Assembly (NCBI GenBank): GCA_963932465.1
Contig: CAWVRF010001058.1
Span: forward strand, 1,116,001-1,180,000
DNA length: 64,000 nucleotides
Origin: Maratus speciosus
Taxonomy: Eukaryota; Arthropoda; Arachnida; Araneae; Salticidae
Reading direction: 5' to 3'
A program made the translations under genes and the position numbers. The notes beneath the pieces are model-generated. The model did not search any database. It was not told the DNA's origin and was given only the letters and a program-made list of their open reading frames with translations. Numbering within the stretch: the stretch's first letter is position 1; every line of letters begins with the position of its first letter. Of the stretch, positions 18,541 through 33,169 are shown one piece after another.

Positions 18541-21500
18541 GCAATATTTATGAATTGAATTCCGGTGCAGGGCTGAAAATTAATTTCTTAATAAATAATA
18601 AAGCGAAACCGAATATAGTGTTTCAACAATCAAAGCATTGTTAGAAAATTCATCAGAAAGAGTTACCGCATATAAAACACGCAATATTTGTGAATTGAAT
18701 TCCGGTGCAGGGCTGAAAATTAATTTCTTAATAAATAATAAAGCGAAACCGAATATATTGTTTCAACAATCAAAGCATTGTTAGAAAATTCATCAGAAAG
18801 AGTTACCGCATATAAAACACGCAATATTTATGAATTGAATCCCGGTGCAGGGCTCAAAATTTATTTCTTAATAAATAATAAAGCGAAACCGAATATATTG
18901 TTTCAACAATCAAAGCATTGTTAGAAAATTCATCAGAAAGAGTTACCGCATATAAAACACGCAATATTTATGAACTGAATTCCGGTGCAGGGCTGAAAAT
19001 TAATTTCTTAATCTTAATAAATAATAAAGCGAAACCGAATATATTGTTTCAACAATCAAAGCATTGTTAGAAAATTCATCAGAAAGAGTTACCTCATATA
19101 AAACACGCAATATTTATGAATTGAATTCCGGTGCAGGGCTGAAAATTAATTTTTTAATATATAATAAAGCGAAACCGAATATATTGTTTCAACAATGAAA
19201 GCATTGTTAGAAAATTCATCAGAAACAGTTACCGCATATAAAACACGCAATATTTATGAATTCAATTCCGGTGCAGGGCTGAAAATTAATTTCTTAATAA
19301 ATAATAAAGCGAAACCGAATATATTGTTTCAACAATCAAAGCATTGTTAGAAAATTCATCAGAAAGAGTTACCGCATATAAAACACGCAATATTTATGAA
19401 TTGAATTCCGGTGCAGGGCTGAAAATTAATTTCTTAATAAATAATAAAGCGAAACCGAATATATTGTTTCAACAATCAAAGCATTGTTAGAAAATTCATC
19501 AGAAAGAGTTACCGCATATAAAACACGCAATATTTATGAATTGAATCCCGGTGCAGGGCTCAAAATTAATTTCTTAATAAATAATAAAGCGAAACCGAAT
19601 ATATTGTTTCAACAATCAAAGCATTGTTAGAAAATTCATCAGAAAGAGTTACCGCATATAAAACACGCAATATTTATGAACTGAATTCCGGTGCAGGGCT
19701 GAAAATTAATTTCTTAATCTTAATAAATAATAAAGCGAAACCGAATATATTGTTTCAACAATGAAAGCATTGTTAGAAAATTCATCAGAAAGAGTTACCG
19801 CATATAAAACACGCAATATTAATGAATTGAATTCCGGTGCAGGGCTGAAAATTAATTTCTTAATAAATAATAAAGCGAAACCGAATATATTGTTTCAACA
19901 ATCAAAGCATTGTTAGAAAATTCATCAGAAAGAGTTACCGCATATAAAACACGCAATATTTATGAATTGAATTCCGGTGCAGGGCTGAAAATTAATTTCT
20001 TAATAAATAATAAAGCGAAACCGAATATATTGTTTCAACAATCAAAGCATTGTTAGAAAATTCATCAGAAAGAGTTACCGCATATAAAACACGCAATATT
20101 TATGAATTGAATCCCGGTGCAGGGCTCAAAATTAATTTCTTAATAAATAATAAAGCGAAACCGAATATATTGTTTCAACAATCAAAGCATTGTTAGAAAA
20201 TTCATCAGAAAGAGTTACCACATATAAAACACGCAATATTTATGAACTGAATTCCGGTGCAGGGCTGAAAATTAATTTCTTAATCTTAATAAATAATAAA
20301 GCGAAACCGAATATATTGTTTCAACAATGAAAGCATTGTTAGAAAATTCATCAGAAAGAGTTACCGCATATAAAACACGATATATTAATGAATTGAATTC
20401 CGGTGCAGGGCTGAAAATTAATTTCTTAATAAATAATAAAGCGAAACCGAATATATTGTTTCAACAATCAAAGCATTGTTAGAAAATTCATCAGAAAGAG
20501 TTACCGCATATAAAACACGCAATATTTATGAATTGAATTCCGGTGCAGGGCTGAAAATTAATTTCTTAATAAATAATAAAGCGAAACCGAATATATTGTT
20601 TCAACAATCAAAGCATTGTTAGAAAATTCATCAGAAAGAGTTACCGCATATAAAACACGCAATATTTATGAACTGAATTCCGGTGCAGGGCTGAAAATTA
20701 ATTTCTTAATCTTAATAAATAATAAAGCGAAACCGAATATATTGTTTCAACAATCAAAGCATTGTTAGAAAATTCATCAGAAAGAGTTACCTCATATAAA
20801 ACACGCAATATTTATGAATTGAATTCCGGTGCAGGGCTGAAAATTAATTTTTTAATATATAATAAAGCGAAACCGAATATATTGTTTCAACAATGAAAGC
20901 ATTGTTAGAAAATTCATCAGAAAGAGTTACCGCATATAAAACACGCAATATTTATGAATTGAATTCCGGTGCAGGGCTGAAAATTAATTTCTTAATAAAT
21001 AATAAAGCGAAACCGAATATATTGTTTCAACAATCAAAGCATTGTTAGAAAATTCATCAGAAAGAGTTACCGCATATAAAACACGCAATATTTATGAACT
21101 GAATTCCGGTGCAGGGCTGAAAATTAATTTCTTAATCTTAATAAATAATAAAGCGAAACCGAATATATTGTTTCAACAATCAAAGCATTGTAGAAAATTC
21201 ATCAGAAAGAGTTACCTCATATAAAACACGCAATATTTATGAATTGAATTCCGGTGCAGGGCTGAAAATTAATTTTTTAATATATAATAAAACGAAACCG
21301 AATATATTGTTTCAACAATGAAAGCATTGTTAGAAAATTCATCAGAAAGAGTTACCGCATATAAAACACGCAATATTTATGAATTGAATTCCGGTGCAGG
21401 GCTGAAAATTAATTTCTTAATAAATAATAAAGCGAAACCGAATATATTGTTTCAACAATCAAAGCATTGTTAGAAAATTCATCAGAAAGAGTTACCGCAT

Positions 21501-22631
21501 ATAAAACACGCAATATTTATGAATTGAATTCCGGTGCAGGGCTGAAAATTAATTTCTTAATAAATAATAAAGCGAAACGAATATATTGTTTCAACAATCT
21601 TAGCATTGTTAGAAAATTCATCAGGAAGAGTTACCGCATATAAAACACGCAATATTTATGAATTGAATCCCGGTGCAGGGCTCAAAATTAATTTCTTAAT
21701 AAATAATAAAGCGAAACCGAATATATTGTTTCAACAATCAAAGCATTGTTAGAAAATTCATCAGAAAGAGTTACCGCATATAAAACACGCAATATTTATG
21801 AATTGATTTCCGGTGCAGGGCTGAAAATTAATTTCTTAATAAATAATAAAGCGAAACCGAATATATTGTTTCAACAATCAATGCATTGTTAGAAAATTCA
21901 TTAGAAAGAATTACCGCATATAAAACATGCAATATTTATGAACTGAATTCCGGTGCATTGCTGAAAATTAATTTCTTAATCTTAATAAATAATAAAGCGA
22001 AACCGAATATATTGTTTCAACAATAAAGCATTGTTAGAAAATTCATCAGAAAGAGTTACCTCATATAAAACACGCAATATTTATGAATTGAATTCCGGTG
22101 CAGGGCTGAAAATTAATTTCTTAATAAATAATAAAGCGAAACCGAATATATTGTTTCAACAATCAAAGCATTGTTAGAATATTCATCAGAAAGAGTTACC
22201 GCATATAAAACACGCAATATTTATGAATTGAATTCCGGTGCAGGGCTGAAAATTAATTTCTTAATAAATAATAAAGCGAAACCGAATATATTGTTTCAAC
22301 AATCAAAGCATTGTTAGAAAATTCATCAGAAAGAGTTACCGCATATAAAACACGCAATATTTATGAATTGAATTCCGGTGCAGGGCTGAAAATTAATTTC
22401 TTAATAAATAATAAAGCGAAACCGAATATATTGTTTCAACAATCAAAGCATTGTTAGAAAATTCATCAGATAGAGTTACCGCATATAAAACACGCAATAT
22501 TTATGAATTGAATTCCGGTGCAGGGCTGAAAATTAATTTCTTAATAAATAATAAAGCGAAACCGATTATTGTTTCAACAATCAAAGCATTGTTAGAAAAT
22601 TCACCAGAAAGAGTTACCGCATATAAAACAC
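18541..22631 (+). repeat. Higher-order repeat block A
   Basis: This block of about 29 monomers recurs as block B immediately downstream. Private markers shared at an offset of 4091 bp include GAATATAGTG (18611/22702), the 6-bp insertion (19011/23102), TTTTTTAATATATAATA (19150/23241) and CAGAAACAGT (19220/23311). After about 19400 the offset becomes 3951 bp because one monomer is missing from B. Markers such as AAACGAATATATTG with TCAGGAAG (about 21570/25521) still match. Confidence 0.85.
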
Positions 22632-25600
22632 GCAATATTTATGAATTGAATTCCGGTGCAGGGCTGAAAATTAATTTCTTAATAAATAATAAAGCGAAAC
22701 CGAATATAGTGTTTCAACAATCAAAGCATTGTTAGAAAATTCATCAGAAAGAGTTACCGCATATAAAACACGCAATATTTGTGAATTGAATTCCGGTGCA
22801 GGGCTGAAAATTAATTTCTTAATAAATAATAAAGCGAAACCGAATATATTGTTTCAACAATCAAAGCATTGTTAGAAAATTCATCAGAAAGAGTTACCGC
22901 ATATAAAACACGCAATATTTATGAATTGAATCCCGGTGCAGGGCTCAAAATTTATTTCTTAATAAATAATAAAGCGAAACCGAATATATTGTTTCAACAA
23001 TCAAAGCATTGTTAGAAAATTCATCAGAAAGAGTTACCGCATATAAAACACGCAATATTTATGAACTGAATTCCGGTGCAGGGCTGAAAATTAATTTCTT
23101 AATCTTAATAAATAATAAAGCGAAACCGAATATATTGTTTCAACAATCAAAGCATTGTTAGAAAATTCATCAGAAAGAGTTACCTCATATAAAACACGCA
23201 ATATTTATGAATTGAATTCCGGTGCAGGGCTGAAAATTAATTTTTTAATATATAATAAAGCGAAACCGAATATATTGTTTCAACAATGAAAGCATTGTTA
23301 GAAAATTCATCAGAAACAGTTACCGCATATAAAACACGCAATATTTATGAATTCAATTCCGGTGCAGGGCTGAAAATTAATTTCTTAATAAATAATAAAG
23401 CGAAACCGAATATATTGTTTCAACAATCAAAGCATTGTTAGAAAATTCATCAGAAAGAGTTACCGCATATAAAACACGCAATATTTATGAATTGAATCCC
23501 GGTGCAGGGCTCAAAATTAATTTCTTAATAAATAATAAAGCGAAACCGAATATATTGTTTCAACAATCAAAGCATTGTTAGAAAATTCATCAGAAAGAGT
23601 TACCGCATATAAAACACGCAATATTTATGAACTGAATTCCGGTGCAGGGCTGAAAATTAATTTCTTAATCTTAATAAATAATAAAGCGAAACCGAATATA
23701 TTGTTTCAACAATGAAAGCATTGTTAGAAAATTCATCAGAAAGAGTTACCGCATATAAAACACGCAATATTAATGAATTGAATTCCGGTGCAGGGCTGAA
23801 AATTAATTTCTTAATAAATAATAAAGCGAAACCGAATATATTGTTTCAACAATCAAAGCATTGTTAGAAAATTCATCAGAAAGAGTTACCGCATATAAAA
23901 CACGCAATATTTATGAATTGAATTCCGGTGCAGGGCTGAAAATTAATTTCTTAATAAATAATAAAGCGAAACCGAATATATTGTTTCAACAATCAAAGCA
24001 TAGTTAGAAAATTCATCAGAAAGAGTTACCGCATATAAAACACGCAATATTTATGAATTGAATCCCGGTGCAGGGCTCAAAATTAATTTCTTAATAAATA
24101 ATAAAGCGAAACCGAATATATTGTTTCAACAATCAAAGCATTGTTAAAAAATTCATCAGAAAGAGTTACCACATATAAAACACGCAATATTTATGAACTG
24201 AATTCCGGTGCAGGGCTGAAAATTAATTTCTTAATCTTAATAAATAATAAAGCGAAACCGAATATATTGTTTCAACAATGAAAGCATTGTTAGAAAATTC
24301 ATCAGAAAGAGTTACCGCATATAAAACACGCAATATTAATGAATTGAATTCCGGTGCAGGGCTGAAAATTAATTTCTTAATAAATAATAAAGCGAAACCG
24401 AATATATTGTTTCAACAATCAAAGCATTGTTAGAAAATTCATCAGAAAGAGTTACCGCATATAAAACACGCAATATTTATGAATTGAATTCCGGTGCAGG
24501 GCTGAAAATTAATTTCTTAATAAATAATAAAGCGAAACCGAATATATTGTTTCAACAATCAAAACATTGTTAGAAAATTCATCAGAAAGAGTTACCGCAT
24601 ATAAAACACGCAATATTTATGAACTGAATTCCGGTGCAGGGCTGAAAATTAATTTCTTAATCTTAATAAATAATAAAGCGAAACCGAATATATTGTTTCA
24701 ACAATCAAAGCATTGTTAGAAAATTCATCAGAAAGAGTTACCTCATATAAAACACGCAATATTTATGAATTGAATTCCGGTGCAGGGCTGAAAATTAATT
24801 TTTTAATATATAATAAAGCGAAACCGAATATATTGTTTCAACAATGAAAGCATTGTTAGAAAATTCATCAGAAAGAGTTACCGCATATAAAACACGCAAT
24901 ATTTATGAATTGAATTCCGGTGCAGGGCTGAAAATTAATTTCTTAATAAATAATAAAGCGAAACCGAATATATTGTTTCAACAATCAAAGCATTGTTAGA
25001 AAATTCATCAGAAAGAGTTACCGCATATAAAACACGCAATATTTATGAACTGAATTCCGGTGCAGGGCTGAAAATTAATTTCTTAATCTTAATAAATAAT
25101 AAAGCGAAACCGAATATATTGTTTCAACAATCAAAGCATTGTAGAAAATTCATCAGAAAGAGTTACCTCATATAAAACACGCAATATTTATGAATTGAAT
25201 TCCGGTGCAGGGCTGAAAATTAATTTTTTAATATATAATAAAACGAAACCGAATATATTGTTTCAACAATGAAAGCATTGTTAGAAAATTCATCAGAAAG
25301 AGTTACCGCATATAAAACACGCAATATTTATGAATTGAATTCCGGTGCAGGGCTGAAAATTAATTTCTTAATAAATAATAAAGCGAAACCGAATATATTG
25401 TTTCAACAATCAAAGCATTGTTAGAAAATTCATCAGAAAGAGTTACCGCATATAAAACACGCAATATTTATGAATTGAATTCCGGTGCAGGGCTGAAAAT
25501 TAATTTCTTAATAAATAATAAAGCGAAACGAATATATTGTTTCAACAATCTTAGCATTGTTAGAAAATTCATCAGGAAGAGTTACCGCATATAAAACACG

Positions 25601-26582
25601 CAATATTTATGAATTGAATCCCGGTGCAGGGCTCAAAATTAATTTCTTAATAAATAATAAAGCGAAACCGAATATATTGTTTCAACAATCAAAGCATTGT
25701 TAGAAAATTCATCAGAAAGAGTTACCGCATATAAAACACGCAATATTTATGAATTGATTTCCGGTGCAGGGCTGAAAATTAATTTCTTAATAAATAATAA
25801 AGCGAAACCGAATATATTGTTTCAACAATCAATGCATTGTTAGAAAATTCATTAGAAAGAATTACCGCATATAAAACATGCAATATTTATGAACTGAATT
25901 CCGGTGCATTGCTGAAAATTAATTTCTTAATCTTAATAAATAATAAAGCGAAACCGAATATATTGTTTCAACAATAAAGCATTGTTAGAAAATTCATCAG
26001 AAAGAGTTACCTCATATAAAACACGCAATATTTATGAATTGAATTCCGGTGCAGGGCTGAAAATTAATTTCTTAATAAATAATAAAGCGAAACCGAATAT
26101 ATTGTTTCAACAATCAAAGCATTGTTAGAATATTCATCAGAAAGAGTTACCGCATATAAAACACGCAATATTTATGAATTGAATTCCGGTGCAGGGCTGA
26201 AAATTAATTTCTTAATAAATAATAAAGCGAAACCGAATATATTGTTTCAACAATCAAAGCATTGTTAGAAAATTCATCAGAAAGAGTTACCGCATATAAA
26301 ACACGCAATATTTATGAATTGAATTCCGGTGCAGGGCTGAAAATTAATTTCTTAATAAATAATAAAGCGAAACCGAATATATTGTTTCAACAATCAAAGC
26401 ATTGTTAGAAAATTCATCAGATAGAGTTACCGCATATAAAACACGCAATATTTATGAATTGAATTCCGGTGCAGGGCTGAAAATTAATTTCTTAATAAAT
26501 AATAAAGCGAAACCGATTATTGTTTCAACAATCAAAGCATTGTTAGAAAATTCACCAGAAAGAGTTACCGCATATAAAACAA
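22632..26582 (+). repeat. Higher-order repeat block B (copy of A, minus one monomer)
   Basis: Near-identical to block A, one 140-bp unit shorter (offset drops from 4091 to 3951 between 23311 and 23494). Homology ends near 26582, where AAGCAATATT and the CGCTGCAGGG variant appear. Few private differences (for example TAGTTAG at 24001, AAAACATTG near 24561) separate A from B, so the duplication is recent or an assembly product. Confidence 0.85.
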
Positions 26583-27120
26583 GCAATATTTATGAATTGA
26601 ATTCCGCTGCAGGGCTCAAAATTAATTTATTAATAAATAATAAAGCGAAACCGAATATATTGTTTCAACAATGAAAGCATTGTTAGAAAATTCATCAGAA
26701 AGAGTTACCGCATATAAAACACGCAATATTTATGAATTGAATACCGGTGCAGGGCTCAAAATTAATTTATTAATAAATAATAAAGCGAAACCGAATATAT
26801 TGTTTCAACAATCAAAGCATTGTTAGAAAATTCATCAGAAAGAGTTACCTCATATAAAACACGCAATATTTATGAATTGAATTCCGGTGCAGGGCTGAAA
26901 ATTAATTTCTTAATAAATAATAAAGCGAAACCGAATATATTGTTTCAACAATCAAAGCATTGTTATAAAATTCATCAGAAAGAGTTACCGCATATAAAAC
27001 ACGCAATATTTATGAATTGAATTCCGGTGCAGGGCTGAAAATTAATTTCTTAATAAATAATAAAGCGTAACCGAATATATTGTTTCAACAATCAAAGCAT
27101 TGTTGGAAAATTCATCAGAA

Positions 27121-27680
27121 AGAGTTACCGCATATAAAACACGCAATATTTATGAATTGAATCCCGGTGCAGGGCTCAAAATTAATTTCTTAATAAATAA
27201 TAAAGCGAAACCGAATATATTGTTTCAACAATCAAAGCATTGTTAGAAAATTCATCAGAAAGAGTTACCGCATATAAAACACGCAATATTTATGAATTGA
27301 TTTCTGGTGCAGGGCTGAAAATTAATTTCTTAATAAATAATAAAGCGAAACCGAATATATTGTTTCAACAATCAAAGCATTGTTGGAAAATTCATCAGAA
27401 AGAGTTACCGCATATAAAACACGCAATATTTATGAATTGAATCCCGGTGCAGGGCTCAAAATTAATTTCTTAATAAATAATAAAGCGAAACCGAATATAT
27501 TGTTTCAACAATCAAAGCATTGTTAGAAAATTCATCAGAAAGAGTTACCGCATATAAAACACGCAATATTTATGAATTGATTTCTGGTGCAGGGCTGAAA
27601 ATTAATTTCTTAATAAATAATAAAGCGAAACCGAATATATTGTTTCAACAATCAAAGCATTGTTGGAAAATTCATCAGAA
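27121..27680 (+). repeat. Duplicated dimer, 280-bp step
   Basis: Two consecutive copies of a two-monomer unit (one AATCCCGG monomer, one GATTTCTGG monomer with TTGGAAAA): 27121-27400 and 27401-27680 are almost identical. It is the shortest higher-order unit in the array. Confidence 0.8.
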
Positions 27681-28539
27681 AGAATTACCGCATATAAAAC
27701 ATGCAATATTTATGAACTGAATTCCGGTGCATTGCTGAAAATTAATTTCTTAATCTTAATAAATAATAAATCGAAACCGAATATATTGTTTCAACAATAA
27801 AGCATTGTTAGAAAATTCATCAGAAAGAGTTACCTCATATAAAACACGCAATATTTATGAATTGAATTCCGGTGCAGGGCTCAAAATTAATTTCTTAGTA
27901 AATAATAAAGCGAAACCGAATATATTGTTTCAACAATCAAAGCATTGTTAGAAAATTCATCAGAAAGAGTTACCGCATATAAAACACGCAATATTTATGA
28001 ATTGAATCCCGGTGCAGGGCTCAAAATTTATTTCTTAATAAATAATAAAGCGAAACCGAATATATTGTTTCAACAATCAAAGCATTGTTGGAAAATTCAT
28101 CAGAAAGAGTTACCGCATATAAAACACGCAATATTTATGAATTGAATCCCGGTGCAGGGCTCAAAATTAATTTCTTAATAAATAATAAAGCGAAACCGAA
28201 TATATTGTTTCAACAATCAAAGCATTGTTAGAAAATTCATCAGAAAGAGTTACCGCATATAAAACACGCAATATTTATGAATTGATTTCTGGTGCAGGGC
28301 TGAAAATTAATTTCTTAATAAATAATAAAGCGAAACCGAATATATTGTTTCAACAATCAATGCATTGTTAGAAAATTCATCAGAAAGAATTACCGCATAT
28401 AAAACATGCAATATTTATGAACTGAATTCCGGTGCATTGCTGAAAATTAATTTCTTAATCTTAATAAATAATAAATCGAAACCGAATATATTGTTTCAAC
28501 AATAAAGCATTGTTAGAAAATTCATCAGAAAGAGTTACC

Positions 28540-30784
28540 GCATATAAAACACGCAATATTTATGAATTTAATCCCGGTGCAGGGCTCAAAATTTATTTCT
28601 TAATAAATAATAAAGCGAAACCGAATATATTGTTTCAACAATCAAAGCATTGTTAGAAAATTCATCAGAAAGAGTTACCGCATATAAAACACGCAATATT
28701 TATGAACTGAATTCCGGTGCAGGGCTGAAAATTAATTTCTTAATAAATAATAAAGCGAAACCGAATATATTGTTTCAACAATCAAAGCATTGTTAGAAAA
28801 TTCATCAGAAAGAGTTACCGCATATAAAACACGCAATATTTATGAATTGAATTCCGGTGCAGGGCTGAAAATTAATTTCTTAATAAATAATAAAGCGAAA
28901 CCGAATATATTGTTTCAACAATCAAAGCATTGTTAGAAAATTCATCAGATAGAGTTACCGCATATAAAACACGCAATATTTATGAATTGAATTCCGGTGC
29001 AGGGCTGAAAATTAATTTCTTAATAAATAATAAAGCGAAACCGAATATATTGTTTCAACAATCAAAGCATTGTTAGAAAATTCACCAGAAAGAGTTACCG
29101 CATATAAAACACGCAATATTTATGAATTGAATCCCGGTGCAGGGCTCAAAATTAATTTATTAATAAATAATAAAGCGAAACCGAATATATTGTTTCAACA
29201 ATGAAAGCATTGTTAGAAAATTCATCAGAAAGAGTTACCGCATATAAAACACGCAATATTTATGAATTGAATCCCGGTGCAGGGCTCAAAATTAATTTAT
29301 TAATAAATAATAAAGAGAAACCGAATATATTGTTTCAACAATCAAAGCATTGTTAGAAAATTCATCAGAAAGAGTTACCGCATACAAAACACGCAATATT
29401 TATGAGCTGAATTCCGGTGCAGGGCTGAAAATTAATTTCTTAATAAATAATAAAGCGAAACCGAATATATTGTTTCAACAATCAAAGCATTGTTAGAAAA
29501 TTCATCAGAAAGAGTTACCTCATATAAAACACGCAATATTTATGAATTGAATTCCGGTGCAGGGCTGAAAATTAATTTTTTAATATATAATAAAGCGAAA
29601 CCGAATATGTTGTTTCAACAATCAAAGCATTGTTAGAAAATTCATCAGAAAGAGTTACCGCATATAAAACACGCAATATTTATGAATTGAATTCCGGTGC
29701 AGGGCTGAAAATTAATTTCTTAATAAATAATAAAGCGAAACCGAATATATTGTTTCAACAATCTTAGCTTTGTTAGAAAATTCATCAGAAAGAGTTACCG
29801 CATATAAAACACGCAATATTTATGAATTGAATTCCGGTGCAGGGCTGAAAATTAATTTCTTAATAAATAATAAAGCGAAACCGAATATATTGTTTCAACA
29901 ATCAATGCATTGTTAGAAAATTCATCAGAAAGAATTACCGCATATAAAACATGCAATATTTATGAATTGATTTCCGGTGCAGGGCTGAAAATTAATTTCT
30001 TAATCTTAATAAATAATAAAGCGAAACCGAATATATTGTTTCAACAATAAAGCATTGTTAGAAAATTCATCAGAAAGAGTTACCTCATATAAAACACGCA
30101 ATATTTATGAATTGAATTCCGGTGCAGGGCTCAAAATTAATTTCTTAGTAAATAATAAAGCGAAACCGAATATATTGTTTCAACAATCAAAGCATTGTTA
30201 GAAAATTCATCAGAAAGAGTTACCGCATATAAAACACACAATATTTATGAATTGAATTCCGGTGCACCGCTGAAAATTAATTTCTTAATAAATAATAAAG
30301 CGAAACCGAATATATTGTTTCAACAATCAAAGCATTGTTAGAAAATTCATCAGAAAGAGTTACCGCATATAAAACACGCAATATTTATGAATTGAATACC
30401 GGTGCAGGGCTCAAAATTAATTTATTAATAAATAATAAAGCGAAACCGAATATATTGTTTCAACAATCAAAGCATTGTTAGAAAATTCAACAGAATGAGT
30501 TACCGCATATAAAACACGCAATATTTATGAATTGAATTCCGGTGCAGGGCTGAAAATTAATTTCTTAATAAATAATAAAGCGAAACCGAATATAGTGTTT
30601 CAACAATCAAAGCATTGTTAGAAAATTCATCAGAAAGAGTTACCGCATATAAAACACGCAATATTTGTGAATTGAATTCCGGTGCAGGGCTGAAAATTAA
30701 TTTCTTAATAAATAATAAAGCGAAACCGAATATATTGTTTCAACAATCAAAGCATTGTTAGAAAATTCATCAGAAAGAGTTACC
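28540..30784 (+). repeat. Higher-order repeat, second family, copy 1
   Basis: About 16 monomers. Markers recur at +2245 in copy 2: CATACAAAAC with GAGCTGAATT (29381/31626) and CAACAATCTTAG (29761/32006). After an extra monomer in copy 2 the offset is +2385 (30001/32386 for the 6-bp insertion; 30486/32871 for TTCAACAGAATGAG; 30666/33051 for TTTGTGAATTG). Confidence 0.8.
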
Positions 30785-33169
30785 GCATATAAAACACGCA
30801 ATATTTATGAATTGAATCCCGGTGCAGGGCTCAAAATTTATTTCTTAATAAATAATAAAGCGAAACCGAATATATTGTTTCAACAATCAAAGCATTGTTA
30901 GAAAATTCATCAGAAAGAGTTACCGCATATAAAACACGCAATATTTATGAACTGAATTCCGGTGCAGGGCTGAAAATTAATTTCTTAATAAATAATAAAG
31001 CGAAACCGAATATATTGTTTCAACAATCAAAGCATTGTTAGAAAATTCATCAGAAAGAGTTACCGCATATAAAACACGCAATATTTATGAATTGAATTCC
31101 GGTGCAGGGCTGAAAATTAATTTCTTAATAAATAATAAAGCGAAACCGAATATATTGTTTCAACAATCAAAGCATTGTTAGAAAATTCATCAGATAGAGT
31201 TACCGCATATAAAACACGCAATATTTATGAATTGAATTCCGGTGCAGGGCTGAAAATTAATTTCTTAATAAATAATAAAGCGAAACCGAATATATTGTTT
31301 CAACAATCAAAGCATTGTTAGAAAATTCACCAGAAAGAGTTACCGCATATAAAACACGCAATATTTATGAATTGAATCCCGGTGCAGGGCTCAAAATTAA
31401 TTTATTAATAAATAATAAAGCGAAACCGAATATATTGTTTCAACAATGAAAGCATTGTTAGAAAATTCATCAGAAAGAGTTACCGCATATAAAACACGCA
31501 ATATTTATGAATTGAATCCCGGTGCAGGGCTCAAAATTAATTTATTAATAAATAATAAAGCGAAACCGAATATATTGTTTCAACAATCAAAGCATTGTTA
31601 GAAAATTCATCAGAAAGAGTTACCGCATACAAAACACGCAATATTTATGAGCTGAATTCCGGTGCAGGGCTGAAAATTAATTTCTTAATAAATAATAAAG
31701 CGAAACCGAATATATTGTTTCAACAATCAAAGAATTGTTAGAAAATTCATCAGAAAGAGTTACCTCATATAAAACACGCAATATTTATGAATTGAATTCC
31801 GGTGCAGGGCTGAAAATTAATTTTTTAATATATAATAAAGCGAAACCGAATATATTGTTTCAACAATCAAAGCATTGTTAGAAAATTCATCAGAAAGAGT
31901 TACCGCATATAAAACACGCAATATTTATGAATTGAATTCCGGTGCAGGGCTGAAAATTAATTTCTTAATAAATAATAAAGCGAAACCGAATATATTGTTT
32001 CAACAATCTTAGCATTGTTAGAAAATTCATCAGAAAGAGTTACCGCATATAAAACACGCAATATTTATGAATTGAATTCCGGTGCAGGGCTGAAAATTAA
32101 TTTCTTAATAAATAATAAAGCGAAACCGAATATATTGTTTCAACAATCAAAGCATTGTTAGAAAATTCATCAGAAAGAGTTACCGCATATAAAACACGCA
32201 ATATTTATGAATTGAATTCCGGTGCAGGGCTGAAAATTAATTTCTTAATAAATAATAAAGCGAAACCGAATATATTGTTTCAACAATCAATGCATTGTTA
32301 GAAAATTCATCAGAAAGAATTACCGCATATAAAACATGCAATATTTATGAATTGATTTCCGGTGCAGGGCTGAAAATTAATTTCTTAATCTTAATAAATA
32401 ATAAAGCGAAACCGAATATATTGTTTCAACAATAAAGCATTGTTAGAAAATTCATCAGAAAGAGTTACCTCATATAAAACACGCAATATTTATGAATTGA
32501 ATTCCGGTGCAGGGCTCAAAATTAATTTCTTAGTAAATAATAAAGCGAAACCGAATATATTGTTTCAACAATCAAAGCATTGTTAGAAAATTCATCAGAA
32601 AGAGTTAATGCATATAAAACACACAATATTTATGAATTGAATTCCGGTGCACCGCTGAAAATTAATTTCTTAATAAATAATAAAGCGAAACCGAATATAT
32701 TGTTTCAACAATCAAAGCATTGTTAGAAAATTCATCAGAAAGAGTTACCGCATATAAAACACGCAATATTTATGAATTGAATACCGGTGCAGGGCTCAAA
32801 ATTAATTTATTAATAAATAATAAAGCGAAACCGAATATATTGTTTCAACAATCAAAGCATTGTTAGAAAATTCAACAGAATGAGTTACCGCATATAAAAC
32901 ACGCAATATTTATGAATTGAATTCCGGTGCAGGGCTGAAAATTAATTTCTTAATAAATAATAAAGCGAAACCGAATATAGTGTTTCAACAATCAAAGCAT
33001 TGTTAGAAAATTCATCAGAAAGAGTTACCGCATATAAAACACGCAATATTTGTGAATTGAATTCCGGTGCAGGGCTGAAAATTAATTTCTTAATAAATAA
33101 TAAAGCGAAACCGAATATATTGTTTCAACAATCAAAGCATTGTTAGAAAATTCATCAGAAAGAGTTACC
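30785..33169 (+). repeat. Higher-order repeat, second family, copy 2
   Basis: Follows copy 1 directly and is one monomer longer. The next 985 bp (about 33170-34154, seven monomers) repeat its own end (6-bp insertion at 32386 and 33371), so the tail was duplicated again before copy 3. Confidence 0.8.
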
